64,000 bases of DNA. It comes from Rouxiella aceris. Lineage in GTDB: Bacteria; Pseudomonadota; Gammaproteobacteria; Enterobacterales; Enterobacteriaceae. Of the stretch, positions 18,272-27,765 are shown in pieces. The translations under genes and the position numbers were made by a program. The notes under the pieces are model-generated. The model saw nothing but the letters and a program-made list of their open reading frames with translations. It was not told the DNA's origin and did no database searches. The stretch covers positions 372,001 to 436,000 of the forward strand of contig NZ_JAADJU010000001.1 in the NCBI RefSeq assembly GCF_012933545.1, in the 5' to 3' direction. Numbering within the stretch: position 1 is the stretch's first letter; each line of letters opens with the position of its first letter.

Positions 18272-19921
18272 TCAGTCAAAATTCTCGCCATACAGACCCA
18301 GCAAGCGTCGTACCACGCCGTTGGTCCAGCCAAAACCATCCTGCAACGGGTATTCACCGCCACCACCTTCGCGCGGCACGCCACCGGAAATATGGTATTT
18401 TTCAATAAGCTTATGATTTTTATTATAAAAAACACTGACCGTTTTTAGCCAATTGCGGGCAATTTCATCGCCCAGGGCGTCATTGCCATACATTTTAAAA
18501 CCCTGAATGGCCATCCATTGCAGCGGCGCCCAGCCGTTGGGTTTATCCCATTGTTCACCGGTTTCATATTCGGTAGCCATCACGCCGCCAGGGGTAAGCA
18601 AGCGCGTGCGCACCGCCTCCGCCAGCCTTTCAGCCTGTAGGTGGCTGGCCAGCCCGACATAGAGCGGCACCACACTGGCGGCGGAAAACAGCGCCATCTC
18701 CTGGCGGTACCAGTCATAATCGCGAAAACAGCCTTGCTCTTCATCCCACATATAGCGGGTCACTGCTGCGCGGCGATCCTCGGCTTTCTGGCGAAATAAC
18801 GCCTCGGTTTCCCGGTCACCATTTACCCCGGAGATATTGGCAATGGCGCTCTCCAGTTTGTAGAGGAAGGCGTTGAGATCCACCGGGATAAACTTGGTGG
18901 TGCGAATACTGGCCAGACGATCTTTATCACGCAGCCAGCGTGACGAGTAATCCCAACCCGATTCGGCCCCGGCGCGCAGATCGCGATACACCTCATTGGC
19001 CGGGCGGCTGGAGTGTTTGGCAGTTTCGACATCTTCCCGCCAGGATTCATCACGCGGCGTATCGCGGTCATCCCAGTAGCGGTTAAGCAGCGCACCGTCC
19101 GGCATCATCACTGCATGACGATAGGCCTGATTCGGCGTCAGTGATTCGGCACCGTCCATCCAGAACTCATACTCTTTGATTAGATGTTCGAGATAACGAC
19201 GCGCACCGCGGACGCCATCCTCTTCAAATAGCTCGACCATCAGAGCAAAGACCGGCGGCTGTGAGCGGCTAAGATAATAGGTACGATTACCGTTGGGAAT
19301 ATGCCCATAGATCTCAATCAGCCAGGCAAAATTATCCGCCATGGTGCGCAGCAGATCGTTACGCCCACTCTCTGCCAGACCCAGCATGGTGAAGTAAGAA
19401 TCCCAGTAATAGGTTTCACTAAAACGGCCGCCCGGCACAATATAGGCCTGCGGTAAGTTAAGCAGCGACGACCAGGGAATATGGTCCTGTGGCTCGCGGG
19501 TGAGAACTGGCCACAAATTATCGATATGCTCTTTTAACGAATCACCGGGATTAGAGACATAATCATCGCCCTGTCGTTCCGGTAACCAGAAATACTGTTC
19601 CACAAACTGCCTGAGGTCAAAATCAGGATGCCTTTTTACCCGACGATAGCGGATCAACACGTCCAGCGGATCGATTTTTGGCGCGCAGTCGGCAAAGGTT
19701 TTGCTATCGTCAAAAATGCACGCAGTCTGCACGTTTTCGAACAATTCCAGATAACGGTCTGCGGGGGTCAAGGCATCGGAAGGAGGCATCCCTTCGATCA
19801 TCTCTGGTTCCGGTTCCGCATCCAGCATTTGATCGAGGATTAATTCGACGGGTTCAAATTCTTCCAGGCGATTTTTTTCGCTGTCGACGACTTCCGTAGC
19901 GGCTGATTTTTCGTTATGCAT
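18272..19921 (-). CDS. treF: Cytoplasmic alpha,alpha-trehalase TreF
   Basis: 549 residues, the same length as E. coli TreF. GH37 enzyme that splits trehalose into two glucose molecules in the cytoplasm. Both family signatures are present: [20 protein letters not shown] (about residues 163-182; the first signature) and [18 protein letters not shown] (about 460; the second), plus the glycine-rich C-terminal [18 protein letters not shown]. No signal peptide is seen, which separates it from periplasmic TreA. The neighbouring otsBA genes make trehalose, so synthesis and breakdown are encoded together. A perfect CRP core lies about 100 bp upstream of the start. Confidence 0.96.
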   Translation of the reverse strand: MHNEKSAATEVVDSEKNRLEEFEPVELILDQMLDAEPEPEMIEGMPPSDALTPADRYLELFENVQTACIFDDSKTFADCAPKIDPLDVLIRYRRVKRHPDFDLRQFVEQYFWLPERQGDDYVSNPGDSLKEHIDNLWPVLTREPQDHIPWSSLLNLPQAYIVPGGRFSETYYWDSYFTMLGLAESGRNDLLRTMADNFAWLIEIYGHIPNGNRTYYLSRSQPPVFALMVELFEEDGVRGARRYLEHLIKEYEFWMDGAESLTPNQAYRHAVMMPDGALLNRYWDDRDTPRDESWREDVETAKHSSRPANEVYRDLRAGAESGWDYSSRWLRDKDRLASIRTTKFIPVDLNAFLYKLESAIANISGVNGDRETEALFRQKAEDRRAAVTRYMWDEEQGCFRDYDWYRQEMALFSAASVVPLYVGLASHLQAERLAEAVRTRLLTPGGVMATEYETGEQWDKPNGWAPLQWMAIQGFKMYGNDALGDEIARNWLKTVSVFYNKNHKLIEKYHISGGVPREGGGGEYPLQDGFGWTNGVVRRLLGLYGENFD

Positions 19922-20020
19922 TGGCTATAAACCTCCCCATTGCGTGGTAAAAAATTGAGGTTGTGACCCTCCAGCATCCCTCTACCCAGTGTAGACACCG
20001 ATGCGTAGTCCCACAGTCAA

Positions 20021-20042
20021 AAATGTGACTTTTATCACATAA
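20021..20042. promoter_or_regulatory. CRP (cAMP receptor protein) binding site upstream of treF
   Basis: TGTGA (20024-20028), N6, TCACA (20035-20039) is an exact match to the CRP half-sites, and the flanks (AAA on the left, TAA on the right) also fit the 22-bp consensus. It is centred about 110 bp upstream of the treF start codon on the minus strand and well beyond the otsA stop, so it should serve treF. Confidence 0.8.
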
Positions 20043-20160
20043 TTATGCCAGGACAAAAAATAATCAAATAGTTAATTTATTGTTTATAAAGAAATAACTT
20101 CCATAATCAAAGCAAGCGGTCATATCACTATCTGCGGACTATCTTTGCAATCCTATATAA

Positions 20161-20183
20161 ACAGCCCCGAAAAACGGGGCTGT
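20161..20183 (-). terminator. Intrinsic terminator of otsBA
   Basis: ACAGCCCCG (20161-20169) and CGGGGCTGT (20175-20183) form a perfect 9-bp stem with a 5-nt loop. On the minus strand it is followed by TTTATATAGG, and it begins 27 bp past the otsA stop at 20210. Good size and position for a rho-independent terminator. Confidence 0.85.
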
Positions 20184-20209
20184 GGTTAGGGGATAACAGC
20201 AGACAGTTT

Positions 20210-21607
20210 TTACAAGGCTGTCGATCGCGGTGTGATAGCCTGCAGATCTTGCAAGAAGCTTTCACGCCAGTGCACGATATCGTGACTGCGTAGCACCGCC
20301 ATCATCTCGTTATAACGAGAAACACGCTCCTCACGGGGCATGGTCAGTGCCTGATCCAGCGCCGCCGCCACTTCATCGCGATCGTAAGGGTTGACGATCA
20401 GCGCCGCGGTTAACTCATTGGCGGCCCCGGCAAAGCGTGACAGCACCAGTACGCCGGGATCTTCGGGATCCTGCGCGGCAACATACTCTTTCGCCACCAG
20501 ATTCATGCCGTCACGCAGCGGCGTTACCAGACCGACATCGGTGAGACGAAATATTTTCATCAACAGTCGGCGGTCAAAATGCTGGTTCAGGTAAGAGAGT
20601 GGCGTACGGTCCAGGGTGCCGTATTTGCCGTTAATGCGGCCGACCTCCATTTCCAGCTGATGGCGGATATCCTGATAGGCCTGCACATCACCGCGAGAAG
20701 TCGGCGCAATCTGTGAATAGCGCACCTTGCCGCGATGCTGTGGATAGTTCTCCAGCAAGGCTTCAAAAGCCAGAAAGCGTTCCGGCAGCCCTTTGGTATA
20801 ATCGAGGCGCTCGCAGGAAATGATATTCTGCATATCGCCAAGTTCGCGCTTTATGGCTGCCATTTTCGGCGGCAACTTGCCTTCTGCCATCTCTTTGATG
20901 CTGTCCGGCGAAATACCGATCGGATAAACCTCGGTCATAAAGCTTTTGCCAAAGGCCTGATGGTGTTGCTCATCGCTTGACTGCACTTCGGTCAGGCGTT
21001 TGATATTGTCGAGAAACGCCAGCCGATCGCCGTCGGTCTGGAATCCGAGCAAGTCGAATTCACACATCATATTCAGCAGTTCTTCATGGGTCGGCACCGC
21101 ATCAAAAATATCCGGGGCCGGGAACGGAATATGCAGGAAAAAGCCGATACGGTTATTGATGCCAATCTTGCGCAGCGCGGCAGCGAAAGGCAGCAAATGA
21201 TAGTCATGGATCCACAGAATATCGTCGGGTTTAATCATCGGTTGCAGGCGTTTGGCCAGCAGTTCATTCACCCGGCAGTAACCGTCCCAGGCTTCGCGCT
21301 GAAAATCCACCAGATCGATACGAAAGTGAAACGCAGGCCAGAGAACGGCATTGGAGAACTGGCAATAGTAGAGGTCGTAATCGTTTTGATTAAGCGGCAC
21401 CGCAGCGTAGGTAATGCCATCTTTTTCTACCAATTCGAGATCGTCTTCTTCCTCTTCGGATATTTCGCTAATCTCTCCATTCCAGCCAAACCATAATCCC
21501 GAGGTGGCTTTCAGGGCATCGAGAATCCCCACCGCCAGTCCGCCAGCGCTGGACTTCGATTTTTCCGGAATAGCGATACGATTTGATACAACAACCAGGC
21601 GACTCAT
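20210..21607 (-). CDS. otsA: Trehalose-6-phosphate synthase OtsA
   Basis: 465-residue GT20 enzyme that joins UDP-glucose and glucose 6-phosphate to trehalose 6-phosphate (474 residues in E. coli). It starts [14 protein letters not shown] and shows [13 protein letters not shown], where the nucleotide-sugar loop sits, [31 protein letters not shown], the [20 protein letters not shown] block, and the donor-site [20 protein letters not shown]. The ATG overlaps the otsB stop by 4 bp, so the two genes are translated together, in otsB-otsA order as in E. coli. Osmotic and stationary-phase control is known for the family but cannot be read here. Confidence 0.97.
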   Translation of the reverse strand: MSRLVVVSNRIAIPEKSKSSAGGLAVGILDALKATSGLWFGWNGEISEISEEEEDDLELVEKDGITYAAVPLNQNDYDLYYCQFSNAVLWPAFHFRIDLVDFQREAWDGYCRVNELLAKRLQPMIKPDDILWIHDYHLLPFAAALRKIGINNRIGFFLHIPFPAPDIFDAVPTHEELLNMMCEFDLLGFQTDGDRLAFLDNIKRLTEVQSSDEQHHQAFGKSFMTEVYPIGISPDSIKEMAEGKLPPKMAAIKRELGDMQNIISCERLDYTKGLPERFLAFEALLENYPQHRGKVRYSQIAPTSRGDVQAYQDIRHQLEMEVGRINGKYGTLDRTPLSYLNQHFDRRLLMKIFRLTDVGLVTPLRDGMNLVAKEYVAAQDPEDPGVLVLSRFAGAANELTAALIVNPYDRDEVAAALDQALTMPREERVSRYNEMMAVLRSHDIVHWRESFLQDLQAITPRSTAL

Positions 21608-22404
21608 AATCTTGACCCCTTACCAATGTGATCTTGCTTAAATTGTAATACAAGTTGTTCAAGCCAGTCGTAAACCTCTGCAACCTGCTTCAGGCGATAG
21701 CGGGCATGGCTTGTGCCATCGCCCACCTTGACGGAAATCCCATGCAGGGCATTGACCGTCAAAAATCCTTGCTCATCCGTCAGGTCATCACCAACGAAAA
21801 CCGGAATACGTCCGGCGAACGGCGCATGGCGCATAAAGGTGGCAATCGCAGCCCCTTTATCTGTGCCTTGCGGTTTAATCTCGACCACACATTTGCCGGG
21901 CTGCAGCGCCAATTGTGGAAATTTTTCCACTGCGGCCTGCGCCAGTGCCAGCAGCTGCGGCTCGTAGGGCATTGCCTGACGATAGTGCAGAGCAAAGGCC
22001 AAGCCTTTGGCTTCCAGCAGGGTACCCGGCATGGTGGCCATCCCCTGCTCCAGCATCTGCTGTAGGGGCACGGCAATCTCGGGTGCCAAGCTAGCACGGT
22101 GGATATTATCTGCACCGTCACGCAGTTCTGCGCCGTGGATCCCCGCCAACGGCAATCTGAGTGGTGCCGTCAAGCGATCAAGCTGTTCGATGGGGCGGCC
22201 TGATACCAGCGCCACAGCGCCGCGACAGGCACTCGACAGTGCCTGCAAATTGCCCAGAACCGATGCAGGGATAGTTACGCTATCCGGCTCGGGGCAGATC
22301 TCTGCCAGCGTGCCATCGACATCAAAAAAGAAGGCATATTGCTCGCTATCCGCGGTCAGGCGTGGCGGGAGCGGTAACTGATTTTCTGTAGCTCCAATAG
22401 TCAA
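21604..22404 (-). CDS. otsB: Trehalose-6-phosphate phosphatase OtsB
   Basis: 266 residues, same as E. coli OtsB. HAD-superfamily phosphatase that removes phosphate from trehalose 6-phosphate. HAD motif I is FFFDVDGTLAEI (about residues 26-37), motif II VALVSGRP, and motif IV VFVGDDLTDEQGF near the C-terminus. KPQGTDKGAA (about 185-194) holds the conserved lysine. First gene of the otsBA operon; its promoter must lie in 22405-22949, where no site was recognised with confidence. Confidence 0.96.
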   Translation of the reverse strand: MTIGATENQLPLPPRLTADSEQYAFFFDVDGTLAEICPEPDSVTIPASVLGNLQALSSACRGAVALVSGRPIEQLDRLTAPLRLPLAGIHGAELRDGADNIHRASLAPEIAVPLQQMLEQGMATMPGTLLEAKGLAFALHYRQAMPYEPQLLALAQAAVEKFPQLALQPGKCVVEIKPQGTDKGAAIATFMRHAPFAGRIPVFVGDDLTDEQGFLTVNALHGISVKVGDGTSHARYRLKQVAEVYDWLEQLVLQFKQDHIGKGSRL

Positions 22405-22949
22405 AATGGTTCTCCTGTCGGCAAAATGTTACACAACCTGGCGACGCACGCAGTCAGAGCGCACCAGGTGAAAGTTTTAAGTCGCAATCATCCGAGGGTG
22501 TCAGCTATCTCAGTGAAGGAAGAAAAACGTGGCAACGTGACGTGAACATGTCGCGAGTAGGCAGGATAGAGCGATATATTGACGATAACTCCTTGAATAA
22601 CATCTTCAATAAGAAAAAATACAATACTAGTCCGACTCTTGTTGTGATGATTATTCCGTCTCGACATGTGCGCCGCATCGACCTTGGCTTTCATGCTTTC
22701 TCCCGAACAATTATCAACGTTATTGTTATGTACCACCCATTAGGTTTAGTGGCTATCCGGCTTTAGCGCCAGTGTTTTTGGCAACTTTAGGAAATATCCA
22801 GATAAATATAAAACCGACTTTCCCGGTTATAACGGCAATAGATTCAGATAATCCCCCGCTTTTATTTAAGCCGTTTCTGATTATGCCCTCGCCTTTTGAT
22901 ATTCCGTATTTCCCCTGCCATCCTTAGTGTTTATTTAGCGGAGGAAGCC
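22405..22949. other. 545-bp intergenic region between otsB and a hypothetical gene pair
   Basis: No convincing gene. Short open frames of 70-80 codons exist on both strands but lack ribosome binding sites or recognisable content. The region should carry the otsBA promoter (leftward) and that of the rightward pair at 22950-23910. Confidence 0.4.
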
Positions 22950-23147
22950 ATGCGAAAAATGCTGAAATCACTGTTTGCCAGTCCCGAGTCGTTGTTACAG
23001 GTGATGAGCGAACGTGACATTGAGGAAGCAATCCAGGAAGGTGAAAGAATTATTATTGATGAAGATGGTAACGCTGCGGTCAATATTAACAGCAAAGAAG
23101 TGCGCGAGGATTTTGCCCGCCATGTTCAGGCATTAAGGAGATTGTAA
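22950..23147 (+). CDS. Small hypothetical protein, 65 residues
   Basis: Start taken at ATG 22950 because GGAGGAA (22940-22946) sits just upstream; the open frame extends further to 22896 without a binding site. The product is charged, about half helical by eye (SERDIEEAIQEGERIIIDEDG, then EVREDFARHVQALRRL), with no membrane segment, cysteine or signal peptide. It lies 1 bp before a membrane protein gene and the two surely form one transcription unit. I do not recognise the family. Confidence 0.75.
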   Translation: MRKMLKSLFASPESLLQVMSERDIEEAIQEGERIIIDEDGNAAVNINSKEVREDFARHVQALRRL

Positions 23148-23148
23148 G

Positions 23149-23910
23149 ATGGGAACAGCGGTATTTATGGTCCTGATGGTCTGTGGTTATTGGTACACCT
23201 GCCGCGACTTGTCTACGCGATTTAAATTCAAACGCACCTTTGGCTGGGATCTCTATTTTCTGGTTGCCCTTTACGGCTGCATCTTTGTTTTACAAGGAGT
23301 GATAGCAACAGCGCTAATTTGGTTATGCCTGTTGCTGATCTCTGTCGTACTCAACAACACCACTTTTGCCCTTGGCGATCATTATCACCATTTGCAGATG
23401 GATTTTATCAACTGGAGCTTTCTTGGCATTCAGGCCCCGGTGGTAATTATGCTGACGCTGGCGATACTTTTTTGCCTGTATCGTTCCAACTGGGCGGGGA
23501 GTGCCAGGCTCAACGGTGCCGGACGAAAAGAGCTCTACAAAAGACTCACCCGTGCCAACGGCGTAGAAGGCCTGTTATTTCAGTGTATGGAAGAAGGCAG
23601 TCTCGCCTGGATCACCCTGAAATCACGACGTATTTATATTGGTATGATCCATACCGCCTCCTTTGAGCTGAGCACCACCGCCAATGTGGTATTGATCCCG
23701 ATGCTAAGCGGCTACCGGGAGGGTAAATCCCTGCGACTATGTATTGAGCATAATTACAGCGCCTGGTATGCCGGACATGATATCACCCTGGATTCGACAC
23801 CCCGCTCGGCGCTGGATTTTCGTAAAGTGATTATGGTTGAGCAAATCGAAAGTTTATCGCTGTTTGATGCCGCCAGTGCCACGGCATTATCAATGCAGGG
23901 TGACGAGTAA
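23149..23910 (+). CDS. Uncharacterised membrane protein
   Basis: 253 residues. Three hydrophobic segments fill the first 110 residues (around 2-16, 31-62 and 95-112), after which a soluble domain of about 140 residues follows, presumably cytoplasmic: RLTRANGVEGLLFQCMEEGS and SRRIYIGMIHTASFEL suggest a beta-rich fold. No catalytic motif was recognised. It follows the 65-residue gene after 1 bp and ends in a convergent gap with phosphoketolase. The product may be an accessory membrane protein of unknown role; the pair deserves a profile search. Confidence 0.75.
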   Translation: MGTAVFMVLMVCGYWYTCRDLSTRFKFKRTFGWDLYFLVALYGCIFVLQGVIATALIWLCLLLISVVLNNTTFALGDHYHHLQMDFINWSFLGIQAPVVIMLTLAILFCLYRSNWAGSARLNGAGRKELYKRLTRANGVEGLLFQCMEEGSLAWITLKSRRIYIGMIHTASFELSTTANVVLIPMLSGYREGKSLRLCIEHNYSAWYAGHDITLDSTPRSALDFRKVIMVEQIESLSLFDAASATALSMQGDE

Positions 23911-23928
23911 AAACCCTGACAAATAAAC

Positions 23929-23963
23929 GGCAGTGACATGCCCGCTCACTGGCTGCCACTGCC
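23929..23963. terminator. Possible hairpin between convergent genes
   Basis: GGCAGTG (23929-23935) can pair with CACTGCC (23957-23963), and CAGTGA (23931-23936) alternatively with TCACTG (23946-23951). The gap between the membrane protein gene and xfp is only 58 bp. No T-tract; assignment rests on position. Confidence 0.35.
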
Positions 23964-23968
23964 CAGCC

Positions 23969-26365
23969 TTAGTTTATTTTCCATTGCCAGTTTTGTATTT
24001 CCGGCAAATCTTCGCCATATTCACGCACATAGTCATAATGTTGCTCCAGTTTCTTATGACAGAATTGCAGTGCCTCCGCCGCCTTATCCTCCAACCCCGG
24101 CACATGGCGGATCGCCGCAATGGCCAGATGAAAACGGTCTAACTGGTTAAGCACCGTCATATCAAAAGGCGTGGTGGTAGTGCCCTCTTCATTAAAGCCA
24201 TGCACATGAATTTGCTGATGGTTAGTGCGCTTGTAGGTCAGACGATGGATTAACGTCGGGTAGCCATGATAGGCAAAAATTACCGGTTTATCCCTGGTGA
24301 AAAGCTGATCGAAAAACGCATCACTGTGCCCGTGAGGATGCTGCTCTGCTGATTGCAGAGCAAAGAGATCCACCACGTTTATCACGCGGATCACCAACTG
24401 CGGCAAATATTGGCGCAGTATGCTGACTGCCGCCAGGGTTTCCAGAGTGGGCACATCCCCGGCACAGGCCATCACCACATCGGGCTCTGTCTCGCCGGTT
24501 TCGGTACCGGCCCACGGCCATATCCCCAGCCCCACCTGACAGTGTTTTTTGGCTTCCTCCATGCTCAGCCATTGCGGCTCCGGCTGTTTGCCGGCAATGA
24601 TGACATTGATACGGTCATAGGTTTGCAGGCAGTGATCGGTGACCCATAACAGGGTGTTGGCATCCGGTGGCAGATAAATACGCACAATCTCCGCTTTCTT
24701 ATTGGCCACCACATCCATAAAGCCGGGATCCTGATGACTGTAGCCATTGTGATCCTGACGCCAGACATGGGAAGAGAGCAGGTAATTCAGCGAGGAAACC
24801 GGGGCGCGCCACGGCAGTTTTCGGCTGACTTTCAGCCATTTGGCATGCTGATTAAACATCGAGTCGATGATATGGATAAAGGCTTCATAGCAGGTAAACA
24901 GGCCATGACGGCCGGTAAGCAGATACCCTTCCAGCCACCCCTGGCAAAGATGTTCGCTAAGCACCTCGAGTACCCGCCCGTCAGCCGACAAGGATTCATC
25001 GTAGCTTTCTATGCGCTGCATGGTCATCCGCTGGGTGGCCTCAAATACCTTACTCAGGCGGTTGGAGGCGGTCTCATCGGGGCCAAACAGGCGAAAGTTG
25101 CTGTCGATATCGTTAATATGCATCACATCGCGCAAATAGGCCGCCAGAACCTCGGTTGCGCCAGCCTGAATAGCACCAGGTTGCGCGAATTCCAGCGCAT
25201 AATCACCGATATCGGGGGTTTTCAGCGCAATACGCAGCTTACCGCCGTTAGCGTGCGGATTAGCCCCCATGCGCCTTTCACCGTGCGGTGCCAACGCCAT
25301 CAGCTCGGGTTTTAATCGCCCCTTATTGTCGAAAAGATCTTGCGGATGGTAACTCTGCAACCAGCTTTGCAAGATCTCACGATGGCCATCGTCGTTGCGG
25401 CAATTGGCTACCGGTACCTGATGCGCCCGCCAGAAACCTTCCGTTTTCTTGCCATCCACCTCTTTCGGCCCGGTCCAGCCTTTGGGACTGCGCAGGATAA
25501 TCAGCGGCCAGTGTGGCACAGCCGCCGCCATACCGGTTGGGGCTTGCCCCGTTCGCGCCTGACGCTGAATATCTTTGATAATATCCAGCGCATGGTCGAT
25601 GGCGGCGGCCATTTGCTGATGCATATCCATCGGATCCGATCCGACAACAAATATCGGCAGATAGCCGTAACCACTAAACAGCTGCTGTAGATCGCTGTCA
25701 CTGCTGCGCCCAAGCAGGGTCGGGTTGGCAATTTTATAGCCATTAAGATGAAGAATGGGTAATACCGCGCCATCCCGCTGTGGATTGAGAAACTTGTTGC
25801 CGTGCCAGCTGGCCGCCAACGGGCCGGTCTCGGCTTCACCGTCGCCAATAACACAGCTGACGATCAAATCGGGATTATCAAAGGCCGCGCCATAGGCATG
25901 CACCAGCGAATAGCCCAGCTCGCCGCCTTCATGGATAGAACCCGGCGTTTCCGGTGCTGCGTGGCTGGGAATACCACCGGGAAAAGAGAACTGACGAAAC
26001 AGCTTTTTCATCCCTTCGCCATCAAAACTGATATCGGGATAGATTTCGCTGTAGGTCCCTTCCAGCCAAGTGTTGGCTACCATGCCCGGACCACCATGGC
26101 CCGGACCGCAAATAAATATCATGTTGAGATCGCGTGACTTAATCACCCGATTTAAATGGGCATAGATAAAATTTAAACCGGGAGTGGTTCCCCAATGGCC
26201 CAACAGGCGGGGCTTGATATGTTCAGGTTTAAGGGCATCAGACAGCAGCGGATTGTCCAGCAGATAGATCTGTCCCACCGAGAGATAATTTGCCGCACGC
26301 CAATAGCGATCGATCAACTTAAGGTCTTCAGTATCCAGATTTACCCTGGTGGTTGCATCAGCCAT
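23969..26365 (-). CDS. xfp: Xylulose-5-phosphate/fructose-6-phosphate phosphoketolase
   Basis: 798-residue thiamine-diphosphate enzyme, full length for the family (about 790-825). It cleaves xylulose 5-phosphate (and often fructose 6-phosphate) with phosphate into acetyl phosphate and a C3 or C4 sugar phosphate. Visible: [53 protein letters not shown], the TPP motif start [20 protein letters not shown], and [18 protein letters not shown] in the second half. The start is clear (AAGGAGG just upstream of ATG 26365). It stands alone with no linked pentose-pathway gene, so it may serve as a bypass producing acetyl phosphate. Uncommon in enteric bacteria. Confidence 0.96.
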   Translation of the reverse strand: MADATTRVNLDTEDLKLIDRYWRAANYLSVGQIYLLDNPLLSDALKPEHIKPRLLGHWGTTPGLNFIYAHLNRVIKSRDLNMIFICGPGHGGPGMVANTWLEGTYSEIYPDISFDGEGMKKLFRQFSFPGGIPSHAAPETPGSIHEGGELGYSLVHAYGAAFDNPDLIVSCVIGDGEAETGPLAASWHGNKFLNPQRDGAVLPILHLNGYKIANPTLLGRSSDSDLQQLFSGYGYLPIFVVGSDPMDMHQQMAAAIDHALDIIKDIQRQARTGQAPTGMAAAVPHWPLIILRSPKGWTGPKEVDGKKTEGFWRAHQVPVANCRNDDGHREILQSWLQSYHPQDLFDNKGRLKPELMALAPHGERRMGANPHANGGKLRIALKTPDIGDYALEFAQPGAIQAGATEVLAAYLRDVMHINDIDSNFRLFGPDETASNRLSKVFEATQRMTMQRIESYDESLSADGRVLEVLSEHLCQGWLEGYLLTGRHGLFTCYEAFIHIIDSMFNQHAKWLKVSRKLPWRAPVSSLNYLLSSHVWRQDHNGYSHQDPGFMDVVANKKAEIVRIYLPPDANTLLWVTDHCLQTYDRINVIIAGKQPEPQWLSMEEAKKHCQVGLGIWPWAGTETGETEPDVVMACAGDVPTLETLAAVSILRQYLPQLVIRVINVVDLFALQSAEQHPHGHSDAFFDQLFTRDKPVIFAYHGYPTLIHRLTYKRTNHQQIHVHGFNEEGTTTTPFDMTVLNQLDRFHLAIAAIRHVPGLEDKAAEALQFCHKKLEQHYDYVREYGEDLPEIQNWQWKIN

Positions 26366-26755
26366 ACAGAACCTCCTTCAAGATTGATGTAAAGGGTTAA
26401 GGCATCCACTAAGACTAGTTGTCATTTGGGCTTTTGCATGGCACTAAGGTGGATTGGGTTGTAGCGGGTATTTATTGAGATGGGGGGTAAACATAATGGC
26501 GTAATAATAACAAGCAGGTACTATGGTCAATATTTTAACTTGGCTACAAATAAAGATACGCAAGGGGCTGAAATGCCTGCTGAAAAATGGGAAAGTTTTG
26601 TATTTAAAAAACTATAAATTACATATCAACCGTTTCCCTCTTTCCCCGATACCAGGGTACAAACACATTAAGGGTACTACCCCAGAAAATACCGCCAAGC
26701 ACACCATTAACAAAACCCAATAAGGCAGGGCATAGGCTAAACTTGCATGTCTTTT
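26366..26755. other. Gap upstream of xfp
   Basis: About 390 bp without a supported gene. A 66-codon frame at 26523-26723 has no ribosome binding site and no recognisable content. The xfp promoter should lie in the right-hand side of 26366-26500; no motif is claimed. Confidence 0.35.
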
Positions 26756-26784
26756 TATACCAGTGAATATTTTTCACTGGTATA
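26756..26784. repeat. 12-bp perfect inverted repeat
   Basis: TATACCAGTGAA (26756-26767) and TTCACTGGTATA (26773-26784) are exact complements separated by 5 nt. Neither strand has a downstream T-run; a T5 tract lies on the left on the plus strand. It may be a transcript-end structure or a protein site. Confidence 0.7.
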
Positions 26785-26804
26785 CCCACAGGAAATACGG
26801 CTAA

Positions 26805-26858
26805 CACTACAATCCCGGTTTCATCTGTTTATCAGATATATGGACTGGGATTGTAGTG
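26805..26858 (-). terminator. Long hairpin immediately after the repeat lipoprotein gene
   Basis: CACTACAATCCC (26805-26816) and GGGATTGTAGTG (26847-26858) are a perfect 12-bp inverted repeat, with an inner ATCTG/CAGAT pair. The right arm ends 5 bp from the lipoprotein stop (26864). It is probably part of the 3' end of that leftward transcript, perhaps as a terminator or stabilising stem; the T-run after it is weak. Confidence 0.6.
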
Positions 26859-26863
26859 AGAGT

Positions 26864-27574
26864 TTATTGGGCGGAGGTGGTCGTTGGCGTGGTCGTCGCT
26901 GGTGTATCGGTGGTTGTCGGCGTGGTGGTGGTTGCCGGTGTAGTGGTAGTCGCCGGTGTAGTGGTAGTCGCTGGCGTGGTGGTAGTCGCTGGCGTAGTGG
27001 TGGTCGCTGGCGTAGTGGTGGTCGCTGGCGTGGTGGTAGTCGCTGGCGTGGTAGTGGTCGCTGCTGGTGTAGTAATGGAGGTTGGCACTGCGGGTACTGA
27101 CGTCGCAGGTGCCGGGGTCGGCGCTGGAGCCTGAGCCACCACCGGCGGAGTCACTGGCGTTGCCGGGCGCACGGTAAAGGTCGGCGTCGCTTTGGTCACT
27201 TTATAGCTGACATGCTGCTCGGTATCTGTGGTAGTGGTCACTTCAACAGGGGTAATAGTGACACGACCAATCAGCGAACGCGCATAGCCGCCAATTTTGT
27301 GTTTACCGGCAGCCACGTGCAATTCGACAGTCTGTCCGGTAGCCAAAATACCGCCATCAGCACCATCAACAGTAACAAATATAGGCTCGCCGTCATCAAC
27401 CCGGGCAGCAACATGCGTAACGGTAACCACCGTCGGACCTTGGGAGAAATCCTGGGTGACTGTTTTGGCAGGGGTTAAGGCTGCGGCGGCAGTAGAGGTA
27501 GCAGTGCTAATCTTCGCGCAACCGGTCAGCGCCAGGGCTGTGGTGATCGCGATTAGGGTGAAACGATTAATCAT
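26864..27574 (-). CDS. Lipoprotein with Thr/Pro/Ala hexapeptide-repeat C-terminus
   Basis: 236 residues. The N-terminus is a lipoprotein signal peptide with lipobox LTGC (Cys about residue 19). Residues about 40-135 are a beta-rich domain (VDGADGGILATGQTVELHVAAGKHKIGG read as separate strands) of a kind often annotated as a carbohydrate- or PEGA-like fold, which is only a guess. The C-terminal third is low complexity: about seven near-perfect copies of PATTTT plus variants, preceded by a Pro/Ala-rich linker. The tail should be extended and unstructured, like the stalk of surface lipoproteins or of a cell-wall-spanning linker. No neighbour shares its function. Confidence 0.8.
   Translation of the reverse strand: MINRFTLIAITTALALTGCAKISTATSTAAAALTPAKTVTQDFSQGPTVVTVTHVAARVDDGEPIFVTVDGADGGILATGQTVELHVAAGKHKIGGYARSLIGRVTITPVEVTTTTDTEQHVSYKVTKATPTFTVRPATPVTPPVVAQAPAPTPAPATSVPAVPTSITTPAATTTTPATTTTPATTTTPATTTTPATTTTPATTTTPATTTTPATTTTPTTTDTPATTTPTTTSAQ
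26930..27075. repeat. 18-bp minisatellite inside the lipoprotein gene
   Basis: Consecutive 18-bp units, plus-strand form close to GTGGTAGTCGCTGGCGTG, repeat about seven times with a few third-position differences, then a GCTGCTGGTG variant. Each unit encodes one PATTTT hexapeptide on the minus strand. Because the unit is a multiple of three, gain or loss of copies would change tail length without breaking the frame. Confidence 0.85.
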
Positions 27575-27765
27575 ATTGCGGCGTTTTCCTATCGTCTATT
27601 TTGTGACTGGGGCAACAATATAACTGATATTGAATACGAGATGAACGGCAGGTTAACGTTCTTACACAAACCCGACCCTTCACTGCGGCAATAGGCACAC
27701 ATTGCTAATAATCGCTGGCGGCACGCAGGGCGTAGTGGCTGGGCCGTTTTGCGCCAATATCAGTA

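Noticed and set aside
26930-27075. Possible CRISPR-like array
   Set aside because: Units are 18 bp, contiguous and without spacers, and they code for a hexapeptide repeat.
26856-27134. Plus-strand frame with VVVAG repeats opposite the lipoprotein
   Set aside because: It only reflects the reverse complement of the 18-bp repeats; the minus frame has a lipoprotein signal and lipobox.
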